From assembly GCF_025698545.1 (NCBI RefSeq), contig NC_068573.1, positions 3,043,001-3,107,000 of the forward strand: a DNA stretch of 64,000 nucleotides. Reading direction: 5' to 3'. A model generated the notes under the pieces. The model was not told the DNA's origin, did no database searches, and saw nothing but the letters and a program-made list of their open reading frames with translations. The DNA comes from Gossypium raimondii. Taxonomy: Eukaryota; Streptophyta; Magnoliopsida; Malvales; Malvaceae. Positions 10,932 through 25,767 of this stretch are shown in pieces (positions within the stretch are counted from its first letter, which is position 1; each line of letters opens with the position of its first letter). Both the position numbers and the translations under genes were made by a program.

Positions 10932-12327
10932 TACACAGCTTTTTATTTGGCATTATGGGTCGATCATAAGTTGGTTGATTGAATTGGTTTCCAATTTGGG
11001 TTTTTGTTTTGTATTGTAAGCAATTGAGTGAATTGGAATTATAAATCTATAAATAGATTTTTGCATTTCTTTGTCTTTGTTGTTTTAGAGAGTGATTTGT
11101 TTGTAATTTATGCTTATGAACTTTTATAATTTTTTTGAATTTTTAATAATTTGTATGCATTGTTTTTAATTTTAAGTACATGTAGGCTATCATATAGGTT
11201 GTCATATCAACGTCCTTAATTTTTAATAATGCAATTAGCTTTTTGATAAAAAAATAATTTGACTAAATTTTAAATATTATGCTAATGTGATTAAGAAAAG
11301 AACTATGATCTAATAACTAAATGGATAACATTAAAGATTAACTGTACCATTATGCTTATATATATATATATATATGGGTGTTACTTCAAAAATAAACATC
11401 TTTTGAAATAATTTTAAATTGTCACCTTTGATGGTGAAACCTTTTGGTGGATTGGGTTCATGTTGTCAAATGGGGATTTAAGCATATAACCAATATAAAG
11501 TACAAACAAATAAAGAATCAAAATATAACCAAACAAAACCCACGCATGACAATTGAGTAGGATGGAACTCACAATTGGATACTCAAGGACCCAAGGCCTC
11601 AAATTTTGCTAATAAAGCCAAGTTCTCATTGGCAACACTATGATCTAATTGATGATTAGATTTTAAAAAGCCTCTTATAATTCATGCTTAGGCACCAACT
11701 CTGATAGAAAATATTAAAAAACCATTCATTTTACAAAATAAATCATATTATTAAAAAGTATGTTTTTCATTTTATATATTTATATAAAATTAATAAAAAC
11801 TCACATAATGTAGGGCTTAAACTTAGGACATTATAAGTTTTAAACATTCAACTTAACCATTTTGACCTTCGCTTGGTTCTTATAAAATTTGTAATAAATA
11901 TATTTTTTACATAAATTTGTTTCACTTATATCATTAGTGTGCCATGATTTAAGGTTTATTTGGACAATACAGGTAATTGGATGAAAGTGTAATTATTATG
12001 GTAGTAATTATATTTTCTTGTAATTACAAATAATTATAATTCCCAAGACATTTTTGTTGACAGAGTGTAATTCTAATCCCATATATCATTTTTGGTAGTA
12101 TAAATTGTAATTAAATAGTTACATAATTTATATTTTAAAATATTAATTACTATAAAAAATTTTGGTACGATAAAAGAATTTCTAGACGAGTAACAAAATT
12201 AAAATCAAATCATCATATGTAATATGTTTCGTCCCAGAAAGTAGTTGATAATATGATTATTAATAAAAATAGTAAGAAAATTAAACATCATATGCAATTT
12301 TCTCTAATTTCTCTAGCATTCCATATG
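10932..12327. other. Intergenic, AT-rich, no gene seen
   Basis: No convincing open frame. Contains a (TA)n run near 11360 and, at about 11960-12120, a stretch with GTAATTACAAATAATTATA resembling another at about 21775-21965, probably two copies of a small MITE family. Confidence 0.6.
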
Positions 12328-13777
12328 GTTGGTGTAACACCAATCACCCGTCTCATTGTACAATATGAATGGAAGGTGCTATCGGAGCACTTTCAAGCTT
12401 AGATCAAATTTTTATATTTTAATAAAACATCATTTAGAAACTTTATAAAATTCCTTAAAATCATTATCAACATTTAAGAAATAATAAAATGTGATTTGAA
12501 ATAATTCTAGATCATTGAATACATATAGGGGACCTTAACAAATCATAATGCGAGTGTCTGAAGCTATTTGGCTTAAATCAAGGTCATTCAGGTTGAGAAA
12601 AATATGAGTTTTACAATAACTTAAAATTTTAAAGAATTAAAATAAAAATAATATAATATGATAAATTCTTTTTAAGGCCTTAAAATCATTTTAGAATCAT
12701 TTAGAAACTTTTTGTGGGTGATCAAAGGTGCCTAAGGTCAAGTATGAGCTTTGGGGAGCTTAAAACGACCAAAACAGTGTAGAGTCTCTATCCAGGGGCT
12801 AGGTATCAACACTTATGCCTGGGACTATAGCATTTTAGCTACTATCTTGTTCTGATCTGATATGTAAAGGTGTCGAACCATGGGTCCCTAAATTTGAAAT
12901 TTTGTCCAAAAATACTTAAAAACATGACCAAATACATCCAAAACATATCAATAGGTTTCAAATCATTATAATTCAATTTCTAAACTCATTAATATCAAAT
13001 ACAAGACATAATAACATTCAAGCCAAATAATGAAGTAAAACTTAACTAAAACACCAAAACTTACTTGAATTACAATTCAAGTTTTACAAATACCATAACC
13101 AAACTAAGTCTTTATGTACCTTACAAAATTCTATGCAATTTACAATTTATATAAACACATTACAACCTCATTTGAAGAGTAATGCAATGCTTTCAAGTCG
13201 AAACCACATCTTCTTGATGGATTTGATACTTATGCGTTTAAACAACTAATGCGTTAAGTTTGAAAAGCTTAGTAAGTACGCAAGGATTTCTTATGCCACT
13301 TTATCTATATTAGTGTTGTGTCTTTTATAACCTTTAGGTTAAGATCCAAATTAAACCATTTCATTTCAATGTTGCATTAGGACTCAACACACTTGTGTGA
13401 TTCAATTAACATTTCCATATCAATTATTAAGATGATCTACTAATTATTAACATAAGTTCAGTCATCAAATGAGTACTTATCCATACCATACTTATCTTAG
13501 ATCCATGTTTTATTTACACAAGTTTCTATCATACCAAAAGATAGATCTTATTCTTATTATGTTGATGGAACCTTTGTTCCAATTTCTTATTCATGTACTT
13601 GTTTTTGTCAAATTTGTTAATATTAATTCTACTTACAACAAACTACTAGTTTATTTTACATTTTAACCAAGTCATTTAACCTTGATTAGCCTTTTCACAT
13701 TTATATTTCCTCACTTCACATTTTAAGTAAATTAGACATATTTCAAATCAATAATAAGTTTACAAGTAGAATTTATT

Positions 13778-16587
13778 TGTAACACCTCTAACCTGTATCT
13801 GTCGCCGGAATAGGGTTACGGAGCATTACCGTAAGAACTTAACTTAAAATCATCAAATTTCCAAACATTTCATAAATCATAGCCTAAATCATTCAAACGC
13901 ATGCTTATCATCTCTTATTTGAGCCCTCGAGGCCTTAGAAACACTTTAGAAATGATTCGGGACTAAATCGAAAATATTTAGAATTTTATAAAAAAAGATA
14001 GAAAATTTTACACTACAGGGGCCACACGACCGTGTGGCCAGGCCATGTGACTCACACAACTAAGACACATGCCCATGTCTCAAGCCATATGGATATTCGA
14101 AGTAGGGACACAGCCGTGTCCCAGCTAGTGTCTGTGCCCGTGTAACTCTCTGACTTGGGTCACACAGCCAAACCACATGCCCATGTGTCAGGCCGTGTAA
14201 CTACCTAACTTGCAACCCTTTGAAACCTACAGGGGACACACAGCCGTGTCCCATGGCCGTGTGTGAGACACGCCCGTGTCTTAGGCCGTGTAGACAAGAA
14301 ATAGGCCAATTTCAAGCCATTTTCTTCACCATAATCAAGCATGATCCCATGAACCAATTATACATACAATCAAGCTTCAAAACATACCTAAATTATGCAT
14401 AATAGAGGTAGATCAATATGGTATCTATCCATGCAACCAATATACCAAAAGGCACCTCAATCACAACAATCAAATATACTTAACCATATGCATAATTTAG
14501 CCATTCATCAACCATGCATTTATAACCCAATTCCATACCAAACTTACCATAATGACCACATTCCAAAATCACATTCAAACATACCAAATTGGTTAATCAT
14601 AACACAACTTCACTTGACCATTTCAAGACCAACCATCAAAGCATTTAAATACCAAAAGTTCATCAACCATAATACCACATTTACAAGCCAAACATAATGA
14701 ATATTTCATGAAGCACAATTCACCTATACATGCCATTATAACCATGTCTCAAAACATCAAAATCTACCGAAAAAGTCGCGGGATAGTGTGATAAGTCTCT
14801 GACGACCTTCCAAACCGATTGAGTTTTCGATAATCTATAAAACATAGAGAATAACACAATGTAAGCATATAATGCTTAGTAAGTTCGTAAATCATGAACA
14901 AAGCTTACCATTTCAATGCATAATCATAAAAATAGACATGAATCAATCCAATACAAGCTTGGTATAAGCCTAAGCATCACCAACAACACAAGTTAGTGCT
15001 TAATCACATAACTTAGCAAAATTCATCACATGGTAAGGTAAATCTCAAAATCATAATACATATGAATTCATACTTTTCATAACATGGCTATACATACTTT
15101 GATCATCAATACTTCATACATTTCCATAATTTCATAGTGTAATCAATCAGAACCCTTATTGGTTCATCCCTTTTTATACTCGTTGAACCCCTTAGAATAA
15201 TATTGGATACACGAGAAGCTCACACAAAGTGTGCTAACACATGGTCGAAACCATTCCTTTCTTTTTTTCCTTTATGTAAACGCTCATACGAGCCATAAAT
15301 GGGTCTACTCACACAAGCTGACGAGTATCCGCAACAAATGCCGGAACTCAGCCATCGGTAGGACATTCAGGACTAGCACCCAAAATATGGTAACCATAAT
15401 GACATGTCATTTGTATCATATATATTTCTAAGGTTCAAACAGGGCTCAATAGTCGTTGTAACGTCATTAGATTTTTCGTCGAAGCATAATATGATAAATA
15501 ACATAAGCAATAAAATCAAATACTTTAAAACACTATTTAAACTTACAAACTTACCTCGATCGCAAGAATAATGAAATAGGATCGATTAGTCCGACATTTT
15601 ATCTTTCCCTCGATCTAAGTCCGTACGAGGCTTAACTTGATCTAAATAATCAAATTCAATTCATTCAATATTCATTCTATTCAATTCAGTCCAAAATACA
15701 ATCTTTTGCAAATTTACACTTTTACCCTTAATATTTTAACTTCTTTATAATTTAGTCCTTAAGCCCGTAAATTGAAATTCAGGTAATTTTATCCACATAC
15801 ATAACTAGCCGAATTCAATACACACTCATAACAACTCATAAAATTCATTATTTTACAATTTCACCTTGTATTTTGCACATATTACAAATAAATCCCTAAT
15901 TGACAATTTTAACAAAAATCACTTTACAAAAGTTATTTATTTATCAACAAGGGTTTATTTTCTTCCATCAAATTTCAAAAACCACATGAATACATTCATG
16001 GAAAAACCCTAACCTTTTAAATTTTTTGCAAATTAGTCCTTAGGATAGCTAGATTAAGCTACAACGATTCTGAAAACATAAAAATCATTAAAAACGGGAT
16101 CGAAATTTACTTACATGCAAGAGGAATGTCTAACCGAACTCAACAAGCTCCCATGGAGGTTCTTTTTCTTCTCAAATTTTGTGGAGTATTTCATTAAGGA
16201 AGATGATAGCTTTTTCTTTTATTTTTTTACTTAACATATTTATCAATTTACTTAAAAAACATTGTAATTTAACCTTTAAAAACATACATTTAATGTCCAT
16301 ATTTGTCCACTCATAATAAAATTAGTATAATTCCACTTAAATCCCTTAACCATTTAATTTATAGACATTTAGTACTTTTAACTTATAGAACTCTAACTTT
16401 GCACCTTTAACGATTTAGTCATTTTCACCAAATTAAATATGTAAACGTCAAAATTTCTTAACGAAATTTTTATATGACACTACTATTATATCGTAGACTT
16501 TAAAATAATAATAGAATAAATATTTTTCACGTTAAATTTGTGGTCCCGAAACCACAATTCTGATTTCACTAAAAACGGGTTGTTACA
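13778..16587 (-). mobile_element. Solo gypsy-type LTR, 5-bp TSD TTATT
   Basis: Ends TGTAACACCTCTAACC (left) and GGGTTGTTACA (right), flanked by TTATT at 13773-13777 and 16588-16592. In its own orientation it starts TGTAACAACCCGTTTTTAGTG and ends near TTCCGGCGACAG...GTGTTACA, the layout of long chromovirus-type LTRs abundant in cotton. Around 14020-14290 it holds a cluster of CACACGGCCGTGT-like palindromes. About 2.81 kb, no coding. Confidence 0.85.
14020..14300. repeat. Cluster of CGGCCGTGTG palindromic motifs in LTR
   Basis: At least eight variants of CACACGGCCGTGTGxC, many altered by single C-to-T or G-to-A changes (CATGCCCATGT, GGCCATGTGA), lie in 280 bp. The same motif appears in the LTRs at 22136-26675 (about 23615-23700) and 53608-56083 (about 55155-55205). 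Confidence 0.8.
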
Positions 16588-17069
16588 TTATTATAAAGTA
16601 AGTTCATTACTTATTTCTCACATTCCAAAAAAACTTAATATCATATTCCATTTCTTAGCCTTTTGTAATTCTAGTAAAATATGATGCGGACACTAGGGAT
16701 TCCATCCCAACTCCACATATAAGGCATTATAATTGCCACCAACCAATACACCACATATAAAATACTTGGGTTGCACTGAAGTGCTATGTCTTAAGGCAAA
16801 CATATCATATCTCCATCCGAGACATATCTTTATACAACAAGCACGCAACTAATTACCTATGGCATGCCATATGTGTCCTAGCTATTCCACTAAGTTATAA
16901 GGGAAATACTTTTACCAAATACCCATTACACTAACAAAGGCACATGGTCATTCAATCATTACATACATGTACATATTCATTTAGTCACACATATCTCTTA
17001 TCACATACCATTCCAAAACAAATCTCATATATTAAAGATAAACTCACATTTACACTTTTTAATTTTTAG

Positions 17070-19754
17070 TGGTGGCAAAAAAGGTGGTTTCGAACCCCAT
17101 TTTCGTAAACCGGGTCTATAACTATTAAATAAGAATATTTATGGAGTTAGTATATAAATATATTAAAATTTGGTCTAATAATTTTGTTTAATTCATGGTT
17201 AATTTAGGTACAAGGACTAAATTGTAAAAATCTCATCGCTATATATTTTTAATTAGCTAAGGGTTTAAAATGGTAAATAAACCATTTTGTTTTATCAAAT
17301 AATGGAGTTTGATATTATTCTCGACTAAATTTGGTTAATTGTGATTATGGTTTAATTAATTAAAGTTTAATTAAGTTAATTAAGTGATTAAGGATTTAAT
17401 TATGGTATAAATAAAAAAACAAGTGGGGATGCTCATCTTTTCTTCTTCTTCAAGTGAACCAAGCCTAAAAACCTAAAGAAAAAGCCATTTTTGAAGCTTA
17501 AGTAATCGGTTCCTAATTGGTAAGTGCTTTCAAGTATTTTTCTTGTAATTTTTATGTTTTAGAGGTCATGAGAGCTTGATTTAACTAGCCCATATACCAA
17601 TTTGTAAGATTGTTAAAGTTTTTGAAAGTTACCATTGTTGGTTTCTTGAAGAAATTGGTGTTAAATTGATAGAATTTAAGCTTAGATGTGAAAAAGGACT
17701 AGATTGTAAAGTTTAATTGTTAATTTTGTTCATAAGGACTAAAGTGAATAAAATTTAAAATTTCTATAAGAGATAGTATAGGGTTATTATGGATGTAACT
17801 TAAATCAATTTTCAAACTGAAGCTCAAAATTGAAAGATAATGTTATTTCAATAGGACTAAATTAAATAAAATGCAAAACTCAAGGGAATTCAAAAATTGA
17901 ATTAAATAGGTTCATGCATATCATGGAATGATATAAAATGTTTGGTGTTAATGAATTGTCTAAAATAATTGTTTAGATTAATAATTGAATCAACCGGGGA
18001 AAAACCAAAATTATCGAATAGTCCTTAAATATTCAACTTATTTGTTGTTTTGACCAGGTAAGCTCATATTGTATGAATGTGATTGAATTTTTATGTATTT
18101 GATTTGTGTATATATGTTGATTGTGGATTGAATTGTGGCAAATTGGCATGAAAGGTGAGAATTAGACTACATTGTAAAAAAATGACTATATGTGTTAAAG
18201 ATGTCTGGGTGAAGTTAGTAAAGGTTAGGTTATGATTGGTATGCCAATAGGGTCTTATGCGCACTTGTATGGGATATGTTGTTATGTGGAGATTTCCGCA
18301 GGTTATATCTAAATCCAATATTTGTTACGGATCATCGAGTATTATATGTCTCTACGAAGACCCTGGTGTGATGGAGGGATGCATTAGCATATAATTATGC
18401 ATATAATAGCCTACGAGCTTTACACTTCAATGCCCTAGTGTGGTGTAGTTTACTGTATATCCGAATTTATTTACTAGGGTTCATTGGGCGATATAGCTTA
18501 TATGGAAAGACAAATCGAATTGTGATAAAAAGAACTTGTTGTTCAAATAGGAAGATGTTGAATTAAGCATGAACCATGTGTTTGAATGAGTATAAGATTG
18601 AAATTGCGACTTAATATGTCATGAACTAGCATATCGATTACTTATAGCTTCATATGGTTTAATTTTGGTATAATACTCACCTTGTTGATTTTGTGATGTG
18701 TTATGTTTAGCCAAACTATGCCAACAATGTGGAAGCCTAATGTAGTTAATTGAAAGATAAGGTAAGTTGTTGTTTATTACCTATGAACTTACCAAGTATT
18801 GTATATACTTACCCCATTTTCTCCATTTTCCTTGTAGACTGTTACCAATTGGAACACGTCAAGCCGGATCATTCAATGCTCACACTCTCCTATCACTGAA
18901 TTGGTAGCCTTTCGATCATTTTGAGTCTTGATTTGTGGCATGTATAATTATAAGGTGTCTTGAGGTTCTTTTATGTATATAAGTGTTTGATATACACCTT
19001 AAAGTTGAAAGACTTGATAAGTGTTAGTAATTTGTGATGATTATGATGCATATGTTAATAAATAGTTATTTGGGTTCATGGTTGATGGCATAAAAGTGTT
19101 GGTGAATGATTTATGAATGTATCACAAGTGAAATGGTAAGTGTTGATATATTTGCCATAGGTAAGGTTAGACATTTGAATGAATCAAGTTAGTATGCTTA
19201 AATGGTATTGAAATTCATAAGTTTAATTGGTATTAATGTTGGGAACATCTTGTTAAGAAGTTGAATTGAGTTTTTAAACTTGATTGGTACAGTTTAATAC
19301 ATGTTTTGGATCAATTGAGTTTGACATTAGGTGCATATGTTGCAAGTTTGTTTGGAAGCATTGAAATAGGTATCAAATGATTCATTTTTACCAGAAATAG
19401 AGTCCACGTCCTGGTGACCAAAATTTTTCATCGCAACATCAATCGATAGTGAGTCACGTCGCGACGCCGAGTAGCCCAAGGTCACGATGTAACAAGCTAT
19501 TTTGCGACATCACGATGCCAGCCTTGAAATTTTAAAAATTTTCAATTTGGTCCTATTTCGTGCTCGGGTCAACAAAAGAGCTTTTGTAAGCTCAATTAAG
19601 ACTCAGTTTTGATTGCTTAATCATAAATGAATGTGTTTGATTGAATTACATTTGTGTGTGAATGTTTTGCTATAAATTGACTGTAGTTGTTCCTGCAACA
19701 AATGTGACATCTTGTGACTCAGACTCGGCGATCGGTCAAGCGAGGGGTGTTACA
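17070..19754 (+). mobile_element. Solo gypsy-type LTR, putative TSD TTTAG
   Basis: Right end GAGGGGTGTTACA is followed by TTTAG (19755-19759). TTTAG also precedes TGGTGGCAAAAAAGG at 17065-17069, giving TG...CA ends and a perfect 5-bp duplication. Caution: by homology with the LTR at 13778-16587 the true start may be 15-20 bp further left (TTTACACTTTTTAATTTTTAG), in which case the TTTAG match is chance. Near 19430-19510 it has CACGTCGCGACG-like palindromes. No coding. Confidence 0.65.
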
Positions 19755-21108
19755 TTTAGTAACCTATTCATCCATACAAATATAATTTTTGTATAATAAT
19801 GTCATGTTTTATCAGCTTAATTCATTCACACTAAACAACTTTTTTATTACTACTCATATGTACAAGTAATTTAATATTTCAGCCCTTCAAAACAAAGTTG
19901 TCTAACTGTACACCAGTCACTAAATATTCTTATCTTGGCCTATAGAATTGGAAATTAAGATCTTTTTTTTTTGAAACTAGACTCCATTTCTTACCATAAA
20001 AATTTTAAAATTTAAATCCGTGTACATTAATACCAATAAATTTTTAAAGTTGCTCTAGTGCTGCTACCAGGCAACTCTAACCTTTCTTCACTTAAAAGTG
20101 TTTTCTCCTGACGTATAACTTGGATGCATATACAGTTTATTTCGTTGAAAACTAGGCTCGATAAGCTTTTCAGACATATAAAGTTATTATTCTAATTCAA
20201 TTTCTATAATTTTTGGCAAACTTTTAAACATGAAGCACTGTTGTTGTCTCCAAATAGCCTACATGTTCTTAATTTGTCTCCAAACTTTTAAACATATCCT
20301 CATTTTTCATACACTAAAAATATTAATAAAAAATCTTTTTAAACTTTCTCATTACATCTAAACTCAAATATCAAGCTAGAGGAGGCGGAAAGTTTCATTA
20401 CTTAACATTTTGAAGTTATCTCTCTCTATCTTCAACTTTCTTTTTCAGGAATCATATAAACCCTAAGCTTGAATGATGAAGTTGAAGGAAGAATAAGCTT
20501 GGAAATTAGGTTTCCTTTTTGATTTTTTTTTAAAAATTTGACATTTGGAATTGAAGTTATTACAAGAAAGAAGCAAGAAAATGAGAGAAGAATTTTCTCT
20601 CTTTTCCAAAAGAGTAGACAATAGGAAGAAAATGGAGAAGAAGATGGGTTTTTCCATCTCTTTTCACATTTTTATCTAATTTTAAAATACTAGTTGAAGT
20701 CAACATAAAGTGTGTTCCGCCTTCCTTCCTTCCACTATAATCACATTCAATGGTCCACATTATAATTTAATCCTTGTACTATCAAATCTTCTCAATTTGG
20801 TCTCAAAAGTGATTTTCATCATACCAATACATATTCCTACTTATTCTCATACTAAATTAATTAATAATAGTTCATATTCTCTTTTGGTCAAATTTACACT
20901 TTAGTCTAACTTTTCAAAATTGCAATTTTGTCATTTCCCACATTCTCACTTCTAACTTTATTTTCTTTAATTTTATATCCAAAATAAACTTTATTATCAT
21001 AAGAATTCTTTATTTGACTTATTTTCCAAATTTTCTTGCAAATTTATTGTATCCACTATCGAAATAGCATCACGTGTCTAATTGGAAATTTAATTGCATT
21101 ATAGTTGG

Positions 21109-22130
21109 GCTATTCTCTCTCTAGCATTTAACATATACTCCGTTACTCCTTATTGTCATTTCTTGATCTTTGACCGAGTTCATCATTTATCTAAATCTAA
21201 ATCTAAATATGTATATGTTTCATTAAGATTATCAACATCTCATTCTTTCATGTACTCTTCAATGGATCATTCCAATTCCACCTAAGAATGAGGTTATGAA
21301 GTATGTGACATGCTAATACAGTTCAACTATGTTCTTTATGCTATAATGAGGTGATATTGTTGATAAGAGAATTTTTTGTTGTTAGAATAACAAATATCTC
21401 TAATTCCCATTTTGAAACTTTAAATGTCTTAAATTAAAATTTTCGTGTGACAATTTTTTATAAAACATTTTCTTATAAAATAGTATATATTTTTAAAGTG
21501 TATATATTTAGTTTTTATAATACGTAAATTATTTTTTATAATATACTTTTTACCATAACTTTAGGAATATTTTAGAATTTAAATAATATAATTGTTTGTT
21601 ATAAATTTATAAAGTATACATAATTACTTTTTATAATATAATTTGAGACATTTTTTGCCATAACTCCAAACTCTCATATGTGTTCATGCTTATAATACCT
21701 TTTTTATAAATTAAACTTATATAAAAAATAATTTCTTAAAGTTAAATTATGTATGACTGTTCAGAAAGTCATAGGGCAATTAGGTTCGGGTGTAATTACC
21801 CCCGTAGTTACTCCAATTCTCACCCTCCTACCTAAGAATTGAAAATTGTAATTGGGGTGCTCTAATTCCACCAATTTAATGGGATCCACCAATTATAATG
21901 GTTAGTAAAACATGCCACCAATTTGTAATTACAAACAATTATACCCAAATCCAACTATTAGGTGGCTTTCCTAATATTACCTTAGTATATTTTATACAAT
22001 TCCACAAAAAAAATTAAAAATATATATTTACCTTATTATGCCACATTTAAAATAAATTTGAATTTATTTATATCATTATAAAACAATTAACTCAATTGGT
22101 TTCATAACTTAACTAGTTGATCAACTAGAA
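21109..22130. other. Intergenic, AT-rich; small MITE-like repeat
   Basis: No gene seen. About 21775-21965 (GTGTAATTACCCCC ... TTGTAATTACAAACAATTATA) resembles 11950-12120 and is probably a small transposon relic. The rest is featureless AT-rich DNA. Confidence 0.5.
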
Positions 22131-23796
22131 AAAAATGTAACCTCCCCAATCTGGCCTAGACGTTAGACCCAAATTCGGGAGATTACATTGGCCACCAAAA
22201 TGGCCTAACAGAATTATCGGAGTTTTAAAAATAGTTAGTTAAAAACATTTGTTTTTTTAGAAGGAAGTTTAGTCTCTTTTTAGAAAAACTCAAGAGTTAC
22301 AAAAAAATCAAGTTTAACATCTTTTTATAATGGTATTTACTATTGAAAACTTAGTTTGAAAATCCGAATTACTTTACATTTACAATTTAGTAGCGGAAAA
22401 ATGATATTAACGTAATTTTAATAAAAACCTGTTTCATGCATAATTAAATAAAATTCATATTCTAATAGCCTAAATTATTTAAATGTCATGCATGCCTAAG
22501 TAAAAATTGTAAACTAGATCCCATGCCACAATAATAATATAGTTTCAAATAGCCAAAATTATAAAATAATCAAACTAAAATACTTTATAGAAATCAATAT
22601 TCCGAGTTGAGCCCTTCGAATGTTGAGTCGGGTCCTAACCTATCTGAAAAGAAGAGAAAATAAGGGGGTGAGCTATGAAAGCTTAGTGTGAGGTCAATCA
22701 CAATAAAGCCGGTGCAAATAGTAGACAAAACATACAAAATATCAACTTCAAAGTATAAACCACAATTAATTAACGATTTAGAAAATCAATAAATCAGATC
22801 AATTTCATCAACATAATATATCAATGTTCAAAGGATAAACACAATTTGAATAGCAACTTGAAATTTTGGTATTTTAGATTCACTCATTATCATAATATCT
22901 CGGCATTCACAGTAATGCAAATGCTTATAAATGCAATGCAATTTCAATTTATCAGAAAAGCTTCCTACCCTACCGCTACACACCATAATAGGAGTTCCCT
23001 ATAATTCATCTGCCTTTACACCACATTATGGATAAATCAATCATCGTTGTGGACGAGCTACTCATTGTGGATAAACCACTAGTAATAAAAAGGGTGAATG
23101 AACCACTGGGTTTTTGATAAAACAGTTTTTGTAGACAAGCTACCTGTAGGTTGTAGATATTCGCAAATTGAAGTTGCTAGTGTGGTGTGGATAAACCACT
23201 CAAACGGTGCAGATAAAAGTTGCTCAAATGGTATGGGTAAACCACTCAACGGTGCATATAAACTGCTCACACTTCCTCCGTACATATTGTCCCCCCATGC
23301 AATGCAATATGGAAAGCTAGAACAAATCAATATGATAACTAATTATCCTTTTAATAGAATAATACAATAGCAATCAATATGCTTATAACAGTTCAAAACA
23401 GTAGCAAATAATATGCTTAAAATAGATCAACTCAGTAGCCAAAAGTCATACCTTTCATATATTCAGTATAACAATATCATAGGACATGTTATACGAACAT
23501 TCACAAACACGAATTCAGCTAACATATTTATTCACGATTCATGCAAGTATATATTAATAAAGTAGTAATTCAATCATTTAGGTAATGTATTCTAGCATTA
23601 TTCATGTTATTAGCACATGGTCGTGTAGGCAAGCTGTGTAGGTCACATGTCCATGTGGCCACGCCATGTAGGAGGGTCCAGGCCATGTGGTCTGGGCTGG
23701 GTTCGATTTTGCCTTAATTTTCTTGTAAAAGAACACACACTTGATTGACGAGGTCTCGAATGTTACTCCTTGCACCTAAGTTTGATCCGGGGTGCC

Positions 23797-25575
23797 TGGA
23801 ATGATGGAAATGTGCAAGTGTACACAATCGCCACAAGTAATAAAGTGACGAGTAAATGTCGAATTATCATACCCACAGAGGCTGTAAAAGAATTATTTAT
23901 GAATGCAATTAAAAACACTTTGGTGAAGAAAAATATTTTGATTTTGAGGAAGTGATTAAAAACTAAAATTTAACTAAGTAAAATAAAAATAAAAATTCCT
24001 ATGCACGATTTCAAAAGATGATTTTAATCAAGATGATATAATTGTGTTAGATTAATTACATTTCTTAACTTAGAATTACTAAACTAATGTTCATGTTGTT
24101 ACAAATAAATTCACGACAACTCAAGAATTTGCTAACTATCGCTCATACATACTTATTAAATTAACTTATCTCTTGAACATTTTCCAATGTCAATTCAAAC
24201 AATTAATCAATCTTCATAAGCACATAAAAGATTAAGTGAGGTAACAATGTATTCCTACCTTAAAACAATTTAATCACAATAATCTTGTAAGTCTAATGTA
24301 CCGCCTAATACCATCGCTAATTTAACCATCAACTACATTAAAAGATTAAACATTCACCGATTAAGTATTATGCCAATTAATTACAATTTCAACACGATTA
24401 AATAATTAATTCATTAGTTACCTTACAATTATAATGCAAGAATAACTTAACCATGATTTTACTTAATCAAACAACTTACCAATGCCTATAACAGCGCAAA
24501 CATAATTTTAATAACTTAAGTGGACGAAATGCAATCAACCTAACACGAATTAAATTTAAACCATATTAATTATATTAAACATATCAACATAACAAGTATT
24601 CATAAACATGTTCATAACAACAATAAAAAAATTAAAGGATAGGGAACTAAAATCAAATTCAATGGTTCTCCGAAACTTGACTAGTTTGCTCCGCTTCTCA
24701 TTCTTCGCTTGTTCTTGTTGAACCGAGGCTTCTATGAGCACTTAAATGCTGCTTCCAACGGTGGTTGAAGGAATCTTTTCTAAGAGGGGAAATCGGCAAG
24801 GTAATGGAATGGAAAAAGAAGAACAGGGGAAAGGGTTTTTAAGAGAGAAGTGAAGAATGAAAGGATGAGAGATGTGTTTCAAATGAGCAGCCAAGGGAGG
24901 TATTTATAGGTTGGATTGGCTGCTAAAAATAGCAAAATCAGCAGCCATTACCTTCCCCTATGGTCGGCCACACATGTGGCAAGTTTGAAGCTTTCAAACT
25001 TGCTAAATTTAGCTAGGGGCAAATCTACAAAGGCTTGATAAGTGGAGGGGTTTGAATGCAATTTCAAGGAAGGTTCAAGGGCTATTTTGCAACTCAAATA
25101 ACTAGCTAAATAAGCTGATTGCGTCAGCATGTTGGACGGTTTTGGGCAGCCTAGTTGCTCAATTGGATTAGTCTCTCGGTTTAGCACAATTGGGTCTTTT
25201 TTCATAATTTAATTAATAATAATTATTTAACCCAAAATAAATTGGATTAAAATTAAAATTAATTATATTATGAATTAATATTCATAATTTGGACCGTCTT
25301 CGGCTAAAATATTAATTCGCCTCGATGCTTCAAAATCGCTTTTCGGTTTTGTGCTTCTGGTAGTGTCTGTCGAGCCATTTTTCGCCCTTTATGCGAATCT
25401 GTTGAAAATAAATCAAAATTTATTATAAAATTAATTAAAATTCAACATGTTAATAATTTAAGTAAAATTTAATTATTTTATAATTATTATATATTTTTCG
25501 ACAAGAATTACTGCAAAATTGCATGAATTTGAGCTAAAAAGGGCATGAAAAATTGTGTATATTTTTGTGTTTCCA
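23797..25575. mobile_element. Nested solo LTR with TGGAA/TTCCA ends, TSD GTGCC/GTACC
   Basis: Begins TGGAATGATGGAAATGTGC and ends TTTTTGTGTTTCCA, flanked by GTGCC (23792-23796) and GTACC (25576-25580). The related LTR at 53608-56083 runs through this point without the insert (near 55305), confirming an insertion. About 1.78 kb. The opening, with AAGTGTACACAATCGCC soon after the start, is typical of another plant LTR family. No coding. Confidence 0.75.
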
Positions 25576-25767
25576 GTACCTAAATTGGGTTCTTCAATTG
25601 ATTAACACGTGAGAATTAAAATTATTTTCAAGATTTTCAAGATTTTTTTTTTGACAATATTGTAAAAGCTTCATAAATGGATTGAAAGATTAACAGAAAA
25701 AATAACGAAATCCTAGAATTGACGAGTTCTACCAATCGGAAACGAGAAAACTTACCGATATTGATGA

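Larger units (their letters stand above)
12333..21103 (-). mobile_element. Outer decayed solo LTR, split by two nested LTRs, TSD GTTGG
   Basis: Left end TGTAACACCAATCACCCG is preceded by GTTGG (12328-12332); the right end ...GCATTATA is followed by GTTGG (21104-21108). If the right end was once GTTACA, changes of the C-to-T and G-to-A type explain it. Removing the two nested LTRs and one copy of each duplication leaves about 3.27 kb. Pieces at 12333-13777, 16593-17069 and 19760-21103 read as one long gypsy-type LTR in reverse orientation. No coding capacity. Confidence 0.5.
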
